DNA of 41,770 nucleotides. Origin: Oscillospiraceae bacterium. GTDB taxonomy: Bacteria; Bacillota; Clostridia; Oscillospirales; Ruminococcaceae. Below are positions 7,606-14,786 of the stretch, one piece after another. The position numbers and the translations under genes were made by a program. The stretch's first letter is position 1, and every line of letters starts with the position of its first letter. The notes under the pieces are model-generated. The model saw nothing but the letters and a program-made list of their open reading frames with translations, was not told the origin of the DNA and searched no databases. The stretch spans positions 1 through 41,770 of the forward strand of contig JAFRAJ010000053.1 of the NCBI GenBank assembly GCA_017405465.1, written 5' to 3'.

Positions 7606-8370
7606 TCACAGATCGTATTCCCTGGACTTGACGATGATAAGTTTATCGCTGAATATCTCTCGGCAAATACGCAATTCCAATGCTTGTCTGTGCTGCAGGT
7701 GATCCATTAAGTCTTCGTATTTATCCAGAGAACGTTTCTTTGCATATGGTGAACTAAGGAAGAAGTCCATCAGCATATTGAACCAGATCTCGTTTCCGTC
7801 TTTGTCCACCCGTTCTTTCCGTATAGTACTCAGATTTTTCTCGATGTCAGGCGACTCAATGTAGAAGATCTCATATTCTTTGCCCTCAAGGGCTGTCCGC
7901 ACTTCTCTGTAAAAATCCAGGATGGCGTCATCTGACATTTCTCTGAAAAGGATCATATCTTCCACTGCATTCTGAAACAGAGAGCATTCAAAGATATTCC
8001 CGTCTCCGTCCCAGTTTCGATACCTTGTCAGTACGATATCCTTGTATTCCTCAAATGGCGTCCTTCCATTGTAGATCTCATAGCTTTCCATCTGCTTGTA
8101 GAAATCACGATCTTCACTCTTGACCTGTGTATAACAGACGATCCGGCAGCTTCCTTCTTTATGAGACTTGCGGAAGATCTGATCCTGCAGAGCATTCCAT
8201 TGTTTCAGGATCTCCGAATACTGAGCCTCGCTCATACGCGCACACCAGGCTAATTCTACCGGAGAATAATCCCCTTCCATAACTGCCGTACAGCCGGGGT
8301 GCTTTTCCGCCAGTTTACGAACCAGCGTGCTCTTTCCGCTTCCCTGCAAGCCCTCAACGAAATAATTCAT
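7606..8370 (-). CDS. P-loop NTPase, kinase-like
   Basis: The 254-residue protein starts with a Walker A loop right at the N-terminus (MNYFVEGLQGSGKSTLVRKL), as in nucleoside/nucleotide kinase-like P-loop proteins, with an EGDYSPVELAW segment where an acidic substrate-binding residue would lie. The rest is helical and rich in charged residues; no LID zinc motif is seen. The Walker A loop indicates ATP or GTP use; the substrate is unknown. A GGGAGAG box precedes the ATG. It is monocistronic, with gene remnants on both sides. Confidence 0.75.
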   Translation of the reverse strand: MNYFVEGLQGSGKSTLVRKLAEKHPGCTAVMEGDYSPVELAWCARMSEAQYSEILKQWNALQDQIFRKSHKEGSCRIVCYTQVKSEDRDFYKQMESYEIYNGRTPFEEYKDIVLTRYRNWDGDGNIFECSLFQNAVEDMILFREMSDDAILDFYREVRTALEGKEYEIFYIESPDIEKNLSTIRKERVDKDGNEIWFNMLMDFFLSSPYAKKRSLDKYEDLMDHLQHRQALELRICREIFSDKLIIVKSREYDL

Positions 8371-8476
8371 ACTCTCCCGCTCCGCTAATTCCCACCTTTA
8401 AGATCTTTTGTGTTATTCAGCCAGTAAGAGACACAGATGAGAAGTCCTTCTCAGATCAGCTGCCAGTTCTGCTCCA

Positions 8477-8596
8477 TCAAATCAATGATACGGCAGCGAC
8501 TATATCACCCTTTTCATAATCGAAGAACCTAAATGTATCTTTGTCATCAATTCCCGAGGACCTATGTTTAAATGTCGAACCTGCAGCCTTTAACTG
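8477..8596 (-). pseudogene. In-frame coding remnant after methyltransferase
   Basis: Directly after the TGA of the methyltransferase gene, and in the same frame, 39 codons remain open to a second TGA at 8477-8479. The peptide (AAGSTFKHRSSGIDDKD, then TFRFFDYEKGDIVAAVSLI) has protein-like composition. The methyltransferase is complete without it, so it looks like the C-terminal scrap of another gene. I do not recognise the family. Confidence 0.35.
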
Positions 8597-9379
8597 TCAC
8601 TCTTTCCTGAGCACATCCAGAGTATGATGAGACGCCCCGATCAGATCCTGACGTTCACAGATAGCGAAGTGATAATCCATCCATTTGGCAAATGTCTCAT
8701 CATCCATGGCATCTATGGATTCACGCATGTAGTTCGTTGCCCCATCCGTAGCAGCAAGCTTGATCCTTTTGACGGGCACAGATGCATCAATTTCTGAGAT
8801 ATCTTCCGTTCTTACCAGTTCGAAGATCTCTTTGGGCTCACTGATACAATGCCAGTCTGGTGTAAGCATATTGAGTTCCATCACTTCGTGCAGATGGTTC
8901 GATCCAAATACATATTGAATAACAGTCGGTTCATTCATACAGTATGCCACGAGGATGTGGCCGCCCGATTTTGTAACACGCACTGCCTCCGAGAGCGCCT
9001 GTAACTTCTCTTCTTTCGTGTATAGATGATACATCGGGCCAAGCAGCATGGTCAGATCGAAAGAATCATCAGAAAACCCGGACAGATCCAGAGCGTTCCC
9101 CTGGATCGCTCTGATAGGTTCTGTACCGTCCAGTTTGGATCTCAGTATCTCCAGATTGTGTTCGATCAGCTCGACAGCAGCAACATGTAGCCCTTGCTTT
9201 GCCAATGTTACACTGTATCGTCCTGTGCCGGCCCCAACTTCAAGGATGCTTGGATCTGAAATACCTTCCAGACATTCTTTTATGTATCTCATCGTGGTCA
9301 GGTACTCCACCTGTCCATGGCGAGAAAGAAGGCGTCCTTCTTCGTCATACTGATTGTAGTATTCTTCCAGATAATCCAT
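8597..9379 (-). CDS. Class I SAM-dependent methyltransferase
   Basis: The 260-residue protein has the Rossmann methyltransferase motifs: SILEVGAGTGRYSVTLA (about 39-55, motif I), AAVELIEHNL (motif II acidic residue for the ribose), IQGNALDLSGF and FDLTMLLGPMYHLYTKEEK (motifs post-I/IV). The C-terminal cap (residues 150-260) ends in ASHHTLDVLRKE. It probably methylates a small molecule or cofactor-like substrate, not identifiable here. The start is supported by GGAG eight bases upstream. It follows a GNAT gene by 39 nt and is probably co-transcribed. Confidence 0.88.
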   Translation of the reverse strand: MDYLEEYYNQYDEEGRLLSRHGQVEYLTTMRYIKECLEGISDPSILEVGAGTGRYSVTLAKQGLHVAAVELIEHNLEILRSKLDGTEPIRAIQGNALDLSGFSDDSFDLTMLLGPMYHLYTKEEKLQALSEAVRVTKSGGHILVAYCMNEPTVIQYVFGSNHLHEVMELNMLTPDWHCISEPKEIFELVRTEDISEIDASVPVKRIKLAATDGATNYMRESIDAMDDETFAKWMDYHFAICERQDLIGASHHTLDVLRKE

Positions 9380-9418
9380 TGCTTCTTCTCCAAGGATCGG
9401 TGCATGTCCGATCAGATC

Positions 9419-9934
9419 TTATTCAGGGTATTTTCCGTCTTCCTGTGTCCGGCTACGAAGCGGACAGCAGTAGATCAAAAAGTCTTCTTTTTCTTCCCGA
9501 AGCACTGCACCGGGCAGGTGATTTATAAGCGCGATGCTGTATTCGTTTCCTCTTTTCACATCGAAGAGAACCTTTTTCAGCCCCAGCGATCCAAGATAGT
9601 CCATTACACTCAGGATAGAATCGATCGCGATGTGTTTTCTTCTGTACTGATGTGCCACCCAGTAGTAAAGAAAGATCTCGTCTTTGCTTTGATCGTAATC
9701 ATATAAACCCACTCTTCCGCACGGTTCACCGTTATAGTAGATCACGAAGGCCTCGTCATACGGCGGAGCCTTTTCCTCGACATATTCATGCTCATATTCG
9801 AGTTTGTAATCCTCCTCAATGGAGAACCACTGGCTGATCTCCTTCAGATCCTCTTTGAGCAGCGGGAAAAGCAGGTCGGCGTTTTCATGATCGATGGTCC
9901 TCAGCTGAACATTACTGTTAACGGACAATTTCAT
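9419..9934 (-). CDS. GNAT family N-acetyltransferase
   Basis: From ATG at 9934 the protein is 171 residues. It has VQLRTIDHENADLLFPLL at the start, YWVAHQYRRKHIAIDSIL as motif A (QYRRKHIA, a slightly degenerate acetyl-CoA loop), and IALINHLPGAVLREEKEDF near the end. The frame extends upstream to a GTG at 9997, but that adds a poorly conserved-looking segment without a good ribosome site. The ISQWFSIEEDY segment is like aminoglycoside/RimJ-type GNATs. Substrate unknown; probably first gene of a pair with the methyltransferase. Confidence 0.8.
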   Translation of the reverse strand: MKLSVNSNVQLRTIDHENADLLFPLLKEDLKEISQWFSIEEDYKLEYEHEYVEEKAPPYDEAFVIYYNGEPCGRVGLYDYDQSKDEIFLYYWVAHQYRRKHIAIDSILSVMDYLGSLGLKKVLFDVKRGNEYSIALINHLPGAVLREEKEDFLIYCCPLRSRTQEDGKYPE

Positions 9935-10018
9935 TCTCTCTTCAATTCCTTCTTCAATTCTTTCTGCCGTTTTTTGTATTGAGAACAGACTGCGCACCCT
10001 GAACCATGATGTTCTATT

Positions 10019-10153
10019 TCAGATATTCTTGTAAAGCCCGTAACAGCCGTGTCCCTCCGGAACGTCTTTGAGGACATCTCTCTTATTTGTTATTCCGCTA
10101 AAAGTGGAAGACGTGAGCCGTCCGTGCCACCAGGCATGTACAAGCCCACTGAT
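10019..10153 (-). pseudogene. C-terminal remnant of an unknown gene
   Basis: A 44-codon minus frame, opened by a TGA at 10154-10156 and closed by TGA at 10019-10021, has no start codon but reads as real protein: SGLVHAWWHGRLTSSTFSG, then ITNKRDVLKDVPEGHG and CYGLYKNI. It lies between the nitrilase gene's stop and the GNAT gene. The tail of a lost gene is the simplest reading; I could not place the family. Confidence 0.4.
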
Positions 10154-10205
10154 TCATTCGTGAGTTGTTGACTCTTGCATGCATATACATGCACTGCACG
10201 GTTCC

Positions 10206-10919
10206 CTATCCGACATCTACGATCAGTATCCGTTCTTCATCGAAAGGGATCCTTTTCACTATCCTTCCGTCATGCATAAAGAAAGAACCGCCATGGTTAA
10301 CAGGACAAGAATCTATAGGATTGACCATCAGTGTATCGCTCGCAGCCAAGGTTGCCTGTGTTGCATACTCATTCAGAGCTCCGCTGTTCCATTCTTCTAC
10401 AGAGTAATTGACATACACCGGCCAGATGAGCAGATGATCCGTTCTGAACCTCTCAGGGAAATCCCAGAGATCGCCGCAAAGAGCGATCTTCATATCCACT
10501 CCTTGAAGCCGGAAGGAACCCGTATCAGTGCCTTCACAGTAATGATCATCTGTTCTGGTGTACTCTTTCCAGCCTTTCGATATGCGCCTGTAGTTATGGA
10601 TGATCGCTCCGTCTGACAAGACTATGCATGACGAGTACAACTTATCCTGATCTTTCTCTATATAGCCGACGATCAGAGATGTCCCATACTGTGCTGTCCA
10701 TCTGCATAGTTGGCTGATCGTCTCAGAGGAACGTTCAATCGCTGTTTTTTTGTCAGGTTCGTAGTTCCAGCACAGTGAATCGAAACCCTGCAGAAAAGCT
10801 TCTCCGAAACACAGAAGGTCGACTTTTCCTTCTGTTTCCCGCAGTGCTCGTTCTATCTGATCCATATTGAAAGATATGTTTTGGTTTTCACATCGGAATG
10901 ATACTAAACCGATTCGCAT
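10206..10919 (-). CDS. Carbon-nitrogen hydrolase (nitrilase superfamily)
   Basis: From the ATG at 10919 (GGAGG eight bases upstream) the protein is 237 residues. It shows the nitrilase Glu at E40 (LLCFGEAFLQGF) and the nucleophile C148 in KIALCGDLWDFPE, followed by the expected region of backbone strands. The lysine motif, normally YRKxHL, reads NYRRISKGWKEY, so K115 or K118 must serve. Family members hydrolyse amides or nitriles, including carbamoyl compounds. A short C-terminus and no fused domain suggest a stand-alone amidase. The earlier in-frame ATG at 10943 is less likely. Confidence 0.85.
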   Translation of the reverse strand: MRIGLVSFRCENQNISFNMDQIERALRETEGKVDLLCFGEAFLQGFDSLCWNYEPDKKTAIERSSETISQLCRWTAQYGTSLIVGYIEKDQDKLYSSCIVLSDGAIIHNYRRISKGWKEYTRTDDHYCEGTDTGSFRLQGVDMKIALCGDLWDFPERFRTDHLLIWPVYVNYSVEEWNSGALNEYATQATLAASDTLMVNPIDSCPVNHGGSFFMHDGRIVKRIPFDEERILIVDVG

Positions 10920-10973
10920 ACTGACATCCTCCATGGCAAGCACAAGTGTCCTGGATTTTCATGTTCACAGGAA

Positions 10974-11468
10974 TCAAGCCAAGAACGCAAACATCGCTTC
11001 AGAGGTAAAACTGTAGTCGGCATCGCAGACATATCCTCTCAGCCACAGTTTTCCGTCAACTATGCGAAGATACAGTCCTTTAGGGAAGTCATCTCTTCGC
11101 TCAAGCAGTTCCGAAAATACAGTGACCGCCTGGTCAGGAGCCTGATGAGTTCCGTTGAGAACAGAATTGCTGCTCTGAGCCTGCTCTTTCCATGCTATAC
11201 GGAGAAACAGTCCCGTATTGGCAGGGCACACTTTAAGATCCGTTCCTGAAATGTGCTCACGTATCATATCCAATGTAGCTCCATCTTCAAGGCCTATCTC
11301 CCTGAGTGACGCTATCACTATACTGCATCTTTCCGCTTTATCAGTGGAGAACCCTGAATGAGAGAAATACTCCCCAGCATAACGGTTCGTAAAGATACTG
11401 TTCTCCTTAAGTCTCTTTTCCAGTTCTTCCTTGGGAAACGTTTCAGGCGCCAGTTCGATCCTGATCAT
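10974..11468 (-). CDS. Hypothetical protein
   Basis: The 164-residue soluble protein begins MIRIELAPETFPKEELEKRL and has a central LKVCPANTGLFLRIAWKEQ and a C-terminal GLYLRIVDGKLWLRGYV strand pair. No family is recognised, and no signal peptide, membrane helix or metal motif is seen. The ATG overlaps the stop of the upstream methyltransferase (ATGA), so the two are translationally coupled and may share a substrate. The nitrilase gene starts 55 nt further on. Confidence 0.75.
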   Translation of the reverse strand: MIRIELAPETFPKEELEKRLKENSIFTNRYAGEYFSHSGFSTDKAERCSIVIASLREIGLEDGATLDMIREHISGTDLKVCPANTGLFLRIAWKEQAQSSNSVLNGTHQAPDQAVTVFSELLERRDDFPKGLYLRIVDGKLWLRGYVCDADYSFTSEAMFAFLA

Positions 11469-12106
11469 CTGTAATTCTCCGTATCCATGTTCCCTGCGAT
11501 TACGATGACGCCGGCACAGTGTGACTTTTTCTCGAAGTTCAGTCCGGGAAACACTTTTCTCATCTCGTCAACCAGGAAATAATATTCTTCGTCATCCCAT
11601 TCGTCTCCCGCTTTGACGCGGCACTCATCCATGGCTTTCCCGTCCGGAAAAGCAACATCTCCGATCAGTATCATACCGTCTTCTTTAAGGAGCGACAGCA
11701 GCTCCGAGATTAGCAGTGTCTTCTGTTCATCTGTGAGATGATGCAGCGAATAGGTCGCAACGATGAAATCATATCTGTTATCCAGCAGAGGCGCTGCGAT
11801 CTCATGCGAAAAATCGCCTTCGAAGAGATGCGCATCAGGCATCTTTCCGGAAGCGATATCTATCATTTTTGGGGAAAAATCCTGTCCCCAGATCTCAAAT
11901 CCCTGTTCATACAGTTTTGCTGTCAGGGTACCTGTGCCGAATCCTATGTCCAGCACCGAAGCGCCCGGTCTCGTCATGACCAGGCTGTATATCCCGGCAA
12001 GTACGTCTTTGTAGCCCGCGAACGGATAGCTGCCGTCCTCATCGGACACTCCTACAGAGTTGTCATAACCATCCGCCCATAGGTCGAAGCCTTTGCTGTC
12101 AAGCAT
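11465..12106 (-). CDS. Class I SAM-dependent methyltransferase
   Basis: The 213-residue protein has motif I SVLDIGFGTGTLTAKL (about 50-65), an acidic motif-II region IWGQDFSPKMI, FEGDFSHEI, and FIVATYSLHHLTDEQK (motif IV/V with the double histidine often seen in UbiE/Tam-like enzymes). The N-terminal GFDLWADGYDNSV resembles small-molecule methyltransferases of Bacillota. The ribosome site is weak (AAGGGG about 14 bases before the ATG). It leads the pair with the unknown 164-residue protein. Confidence 0.87.
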   Translation of the reverse strand: MLDSKGFDLWADGYDNSVGVSDEDGSYPFAGYKDVLAGIYSLVMTRPGASVLDIGFGTGTLTAKLYEQGFEIWGQDFSPKMIDIASGKMPDAHLFEGDFSHEIAAPLLDNRYDFIVATYSLHHLTDEQKTLLISELLSLLKEDGMILIGDVAFPDGKAMDECRVKAGDEWDDEEYYFLVDEMRKVFPGLNFEKKSHCAGVIVIAGNMDTENYR

Positions 12107-12198
12107 TTTGATAAATAGCCCCTTACCCCATCCTCGCCATACGGCTCATATCCGGTAATAACGATACGCTGTGAATGATGCGTGTATACGCGATCTGA

Positions 12199-12283
12199 GC
12201 ATAACGATCCTTGGGGATTCGAACCCCGTGCCCGCTCAAAGGCACCCTCCATGTGCAGCTTAGGCAGCTGCCGCCTGATATGC
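12199..12283 (-). other. Cloverleaf-like tRNA-resembling element
   Basis: On the minus strand an 85-base element is closed by GCATA/TATGC. It contains three hairpins: GCAGC-(7 nt)-GCTGC, GTGCC-(8 nt)-GGCAC and GGGG-TTCGAAT-CCCC. The last is a textbook tRNA T-loop (B-box GGTTCGAATCC). It lacks a D arm, a seven-pair acceptor stem and U33, so it is not a normal tRNA. A decayed type II tRNA or another structured RNA is possible. Confidence 0.35.
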
Positions 12284-12312
12284 GCATCCGTATGGCTACC
12301 AGCTTTTCTGAT

Positions 12313-12771
12313 CTATTTCTCGATCAGTTTTGTTTTCCAGTTCGTCTCCTGCAGGAGATTGTCCAGTTCTCTTATCTCCTTGGCCATGCTGTCAGCCTCT
12401 CTCTGAAGGTCTGATGCCTTGAGAAGAGCTTTTACCCTAATCTCAGTGCCTCTGGCCCTGCTGGTGTTCTGACCGGCCGTATATACAAGATCTCTGTATG
12501 CGGACAGTTTCAGAGTCAGCGCGTCTTTTTTCGCGATGAGCTCAGTGAGAGTCCTTCCGTCGGCCCTGGTGCGGCAGTTAGTCAGGTTGATGGCAGCCAT
12601 GAGCTGTTCCAGACGTACGGTAGCCCCTTCGAGTTCTTTAAGCAGTTCAGCAGGATCCTCTGCGGGATCCTCACCCTCCTGGACCAGCACGACGTTCGTG
12701 AGTCTTCTTCTGAGCTCTTCGATCTTTTTGTTGAGATCCGCTCTTTCCTGCAGAGCTTCAGCAAGCTTCAT
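12313..12771 (-). CDS. DIP1984 (septicolysin-like) family protein
   Basis: The 152-residue, almost all-helical protein is recognised as DIP1984 family from MKLAEALQERADLNKKIEEL at the start, the LNNVVLVQEGE-like segment (RLTNVVLVQEGEDPAED), TNCRTRADGRTLTELIAKKD and READSMAKEIRELDNLLQET. The role of the family is unknown; the 'septicolysin' label is historical. Helices with heptad spacing suggest a coiled-coil dimer. GGAGG lies ten bases before the ATG. Its neighbours give no pathway. Confidence 0.85.
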   Translation of the reverse strand: MKLAEALQERADLNKKIEELRRRLTNVVLVQEGEDPAEDPAELLKELEGATVRLEQLMAAINLTNCRTRADGRTLTELIAKKDALTLKLSAYRDLVYTAGQNTSRARGTEIRVKALLKASDLQREADSMAKEIRELDNLLQETNWKTKLIEK

Positions 12772-12817
12772 GTGTTTTTAGCCTCCGATTATAAATATAT
12801 GTTTTTGTTGAAAGTGA

Positions 12818-13462
12818 TCAGTCTTTCTTACCGCTGAGTTCGGCACCCATCCTGAATGCTGCCTCGAGGTCGAGCGGGAACTGTTCTTCGCGGTGAGCTT
12901 TCTTGTTCTCCTCGCTGAACCTGCCCATAGCGTATTTGCTGTAGTCGCTCACCTGCACTGTGTCGCAGGCGGCGTATGTGCGCACCTCTCCGTTGAGCAT
13001 CCTCGCGATCATGCCTTCTGTGCCCTTGTAGTTCTGGCTCATGCCGTTCTCATAGAACTCCTTGGGGGCGTTCATGGTATAGATGATGCCTGTATCCACC
13101 TTCCCCTTGAAGTATGGTTCGCCGCCGTCATACGACAGCACGCAGAAGAGCAGTCTTTCCAGGAATGCACGGTATCCCGCAGTAGGCTCTCCGAAATAGA
13201 TCGGAGATCCGATGATCAACGCGTCAGCATCCAGTACACGGCTGATCACAGGAGCGAGATCATCGTTCCAGTAGCACCTGCAGCGCTCCGCATCTTTGCG
13301 TTTACATGCAAGGCAGGATCTGCATCCGGTGAAGCTGAGATCATAGAGGTCGATGTATTCTGTTTCTGCCCCGACGAACTCAGCGCCTCTCTGAGCTTCC
13401 TTTAGCATCTGCGCTGTATTCCAGTTCTTACGGGGACTGGCGTTTATAATGATAGTCTTCAT
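12818..13462 (-). CDS. Iron-sulfur flavoprotein-like NAD(P)H:FMN reductase
   Basis: The 214-residue flavodoxin-fold protein starts MKTIIINASPRKNWNTAQML (FMN phosphate loop SPRKNWNT) and has IIGSPIYFGEPTAGYRAFLE (second FMN loop). Between them C47, C50, C53 and C61 form the compact CX2CX2CX7C pattern of Isf-type iron-sulfur flavoproteins, which carry a 4Fe-4S cluster beside FMN; C63 is an extra cysteine. It probably moves electrons in an anaerobic redox reaction. AAGGAG precedes the ATG. The nitroreductase gene ends 11 nt upstream, so the two form an operon. Confidence 0.87.
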   Translation of the reverse strand: MKTIIINASPRKNWNTAQMLKEAQRGAEFVGAETEYIDLYDLSFTGCRSCLACKRKDAERCRCYWNDDLAPVISRVLDADALIIGSPIYFGEPTAGYRAFLERLLFCVLSYDGGEPYFKGKVDTGIIYTMNAPKEFYENGMSQNYKGTEGMIARMLNGEVRTYAACDTVQVSDYSKYAMGRFSEENKKAHREEQFPLDLEAAFRMGAELSGKKD

Positions 13463-13473
13463 GGTATTGCTCC

Positions 13474-13986
13474 TTATTTGCAGGTCACTGTCTCACTGAG
13501 TTCTTTTCTTTTTGCATGGTTCGGCAGAGGGCCTGCGCCTTCTGCAGCATAACCGAGATCCATGATCATCAGGATCTCCTCATTCTCCGGAAGTTCAAGG
13601 CTTTCGGCCAGTTTGTCCGGGTCAAAATTGTTGATCCAGCAGCTGTCCACTCCATCATTGGCTGCCGCAAGGATCATGTGTGTGGCGACTATCGTCGCGT
13701 CCTCTATCCCGGAATCTCTTTTCCCTCCGGGATAAGTGAAAACATTGTTCTTATCGAATGCCACGACCAGCACGGTAGGCGCGCCGTAGCGGCACGGCGT
13801 TGCCGCATCGATCACAGCCAGAGCCTCTTCCGACTGCAGGACGTATACATGCTGCTCCTGCAGGTTCCTTGCTGTCGGCGCAAGACGTCCCGCCTCCAGG
13901 ATGGCAGTCAGCTTTTCGCTCTCCACCTGCTTTCCGGAATACTTCTTACAGGAGTATCTGTTTCTTACTACTTCCCTGAATTCCAT
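13474..13986 (-). CDS. Nitroreductase family protein
   Basis: The 171-residue protein has the FMN-binding opening FREVVRNRYSCKKYSGKQV (Arg-rich loop), LEAGRLAPTARNLQEQHVYV (about 33-52) and the C-terminal glycine-rich LPENEEILMIMDLGYAAEG. Family members are FMN-dependent NAD(P)H oxidoreductases acting on nitro compounds, quinones or flavins. At about 170 residues it belongs to the short subgroup common in anaerobes. AAGGAG before ATG 13986 sets the start; an upstream TTG at 14004 is unlikely. It precedes the Fe-S flavoprotein gene, a common redox pairing. Confidence 0.87.
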   Translation of the reverse strand: MEFREVVRNRYSCKKYSGKQVESEKLTAILEAGRLAPTARNLQEQHVYVLQSEEALAVIDAATPCRYGAPTVLVVAFDKNNVFTYPGGKRDSGIEDATIVATHMILAAANDGVDSCWINNFDPDKLAESLELPENEEILMIMDLGYAAEGAGPLPNHAKRKELSETVTCK

Positions 13987-14359
13987 TTTCTCTCTCCTTA
14001 ACAATATATGAGTGAATCAATAGATAATTGGTCCAGCTTGCGGTCTTGCATTATTCTGTCACCATTTGAGTAAGGTCTCCTTCTTCTATCTATACCGTTA
14101 CCGCATCAGGCAGATGCATATCTGTCCCGGTCTGCTATTTGATAACACGATATTGAAAAAGACTCACTTTTCGTCCCAGCATGTGGGACTGATAATGAGC
14201 CGTTACAAATTACATCCTGCTATTTAATGATAGCACGATTCACATCTGTTTTCCCCTTTGCGCTTCAGTGTGCAAAGATCAAAAAACTTGTTCAAAATAT
14301 CGGCAAAAACAAAAACAATGATGTAGAATAATTCTATGTGACACAGGAGGATTATTCAG
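13987..14359. other. Divergent intergenic region with repeats
   Basis: This 373-base gap separates divergent genes, so it should contain both promoters. I see no gene. It holds a nested palindrome (14162-14200) and a pair of similar 20-base direct repeats at 14132-14151 and 14217-14239 (CTGCTATTTgATaa.CACGAT versus CTGCTATTTaATgatagCACGAT). A TAGAAT at 14324-14329 could be a plus-strand -10, without a good -35. Confidence 0.5.
14163..14198. repeat. Nested palindrome, possible operator
   Basis: GTCCCA-GCATG-TGGGAC (14173-14189) is a perfect six-base inverted repeat, flanked at similar distances by CTCA and TGAG. It lies between divergent genes and has no T-run, which suits a protein-binding site better than a terminator. 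Confidence 0.4.
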
Positions 14360-14746
14360 ATGCTGTTAAGAGATCTTAGAGAACAGGACGGCTGGATCTA
14401 CTCATCATGGGAGCTCACTTATCCCACGGGATGGGAAGGGATCCTCAAAGCCGCCGAGACGATATATGAATACTATACAGGCTGCGAAGTCCTTGCGGAC
14501 GGCAGTCTCGCTCCCCTGCGCACCCCGAAGGACATCGCTTCCATCCCGGAAGTCGGGAATCTCACAGTGCGCGGAGTATCCACCATACTTGACGTTCCGG
14601 TGATGATCACATTCTACAACCAGACGCGCGCCGTGGAGGTCCTCGTAGGGGCTGTATCCGATGAATTCAAGGATACCGATTACAGGAAATTCAATATTTC
14701 AATGTGCCAGTATATGGACAGCATAGAACTGGCCATGACCCGCTGA
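14360..14746 (+). CDS. Conserved-looking small protein, unknown
   Basis: The 128-residue protein (start MLLRDLREQDGWIYSSWEL) shows an alpha/beta pattern with no signal peptide, membrane helix or metal motif. It has a DVPVMITFYNQTRAVEVLVG strand pair and ends near MCQYMDSIELAMTR. A strong AGGAGG lies eight bases before the ATG. It is 40 nt before the first zinc-ribbon membrane protein gene and is probably its operon partner, perhaps a cytosolic element of the same machinery. No family is recognised. Confidence 0.78.
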   Translation: MLLRDLREQDGWIYSSWELTYPTGWEGILKAAETIYEYYTGCEVLADGSLAPLRTPKDIASIPEVGNLTVRGVSTILDVPVMITFYNQTRAVEVLVGAVSDEFKDTDYRKFNISMCQYMDSIELAMTR

Positions 14747-14786
14747 CGCGTGACTCTAAAACAATCCGATGATCAGGAGGATATAA

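Noticed and set aside
12110..12175. Pyroglutamyl-peptidase-like start (RIVITGYEPYGED) in the gap
   Set aside because: Only about 13 residues resemble Pcp and the frame then runs into the methyltransferase gene out of phase; too short to call.
12199..12283. Functional tRNA or tmRNA
   Set aside because: No D arm, no seven-pair acceptor stem, no U33, and no tmRNA tag frame; only the T-loop is canonical. Kept as a structured element only.
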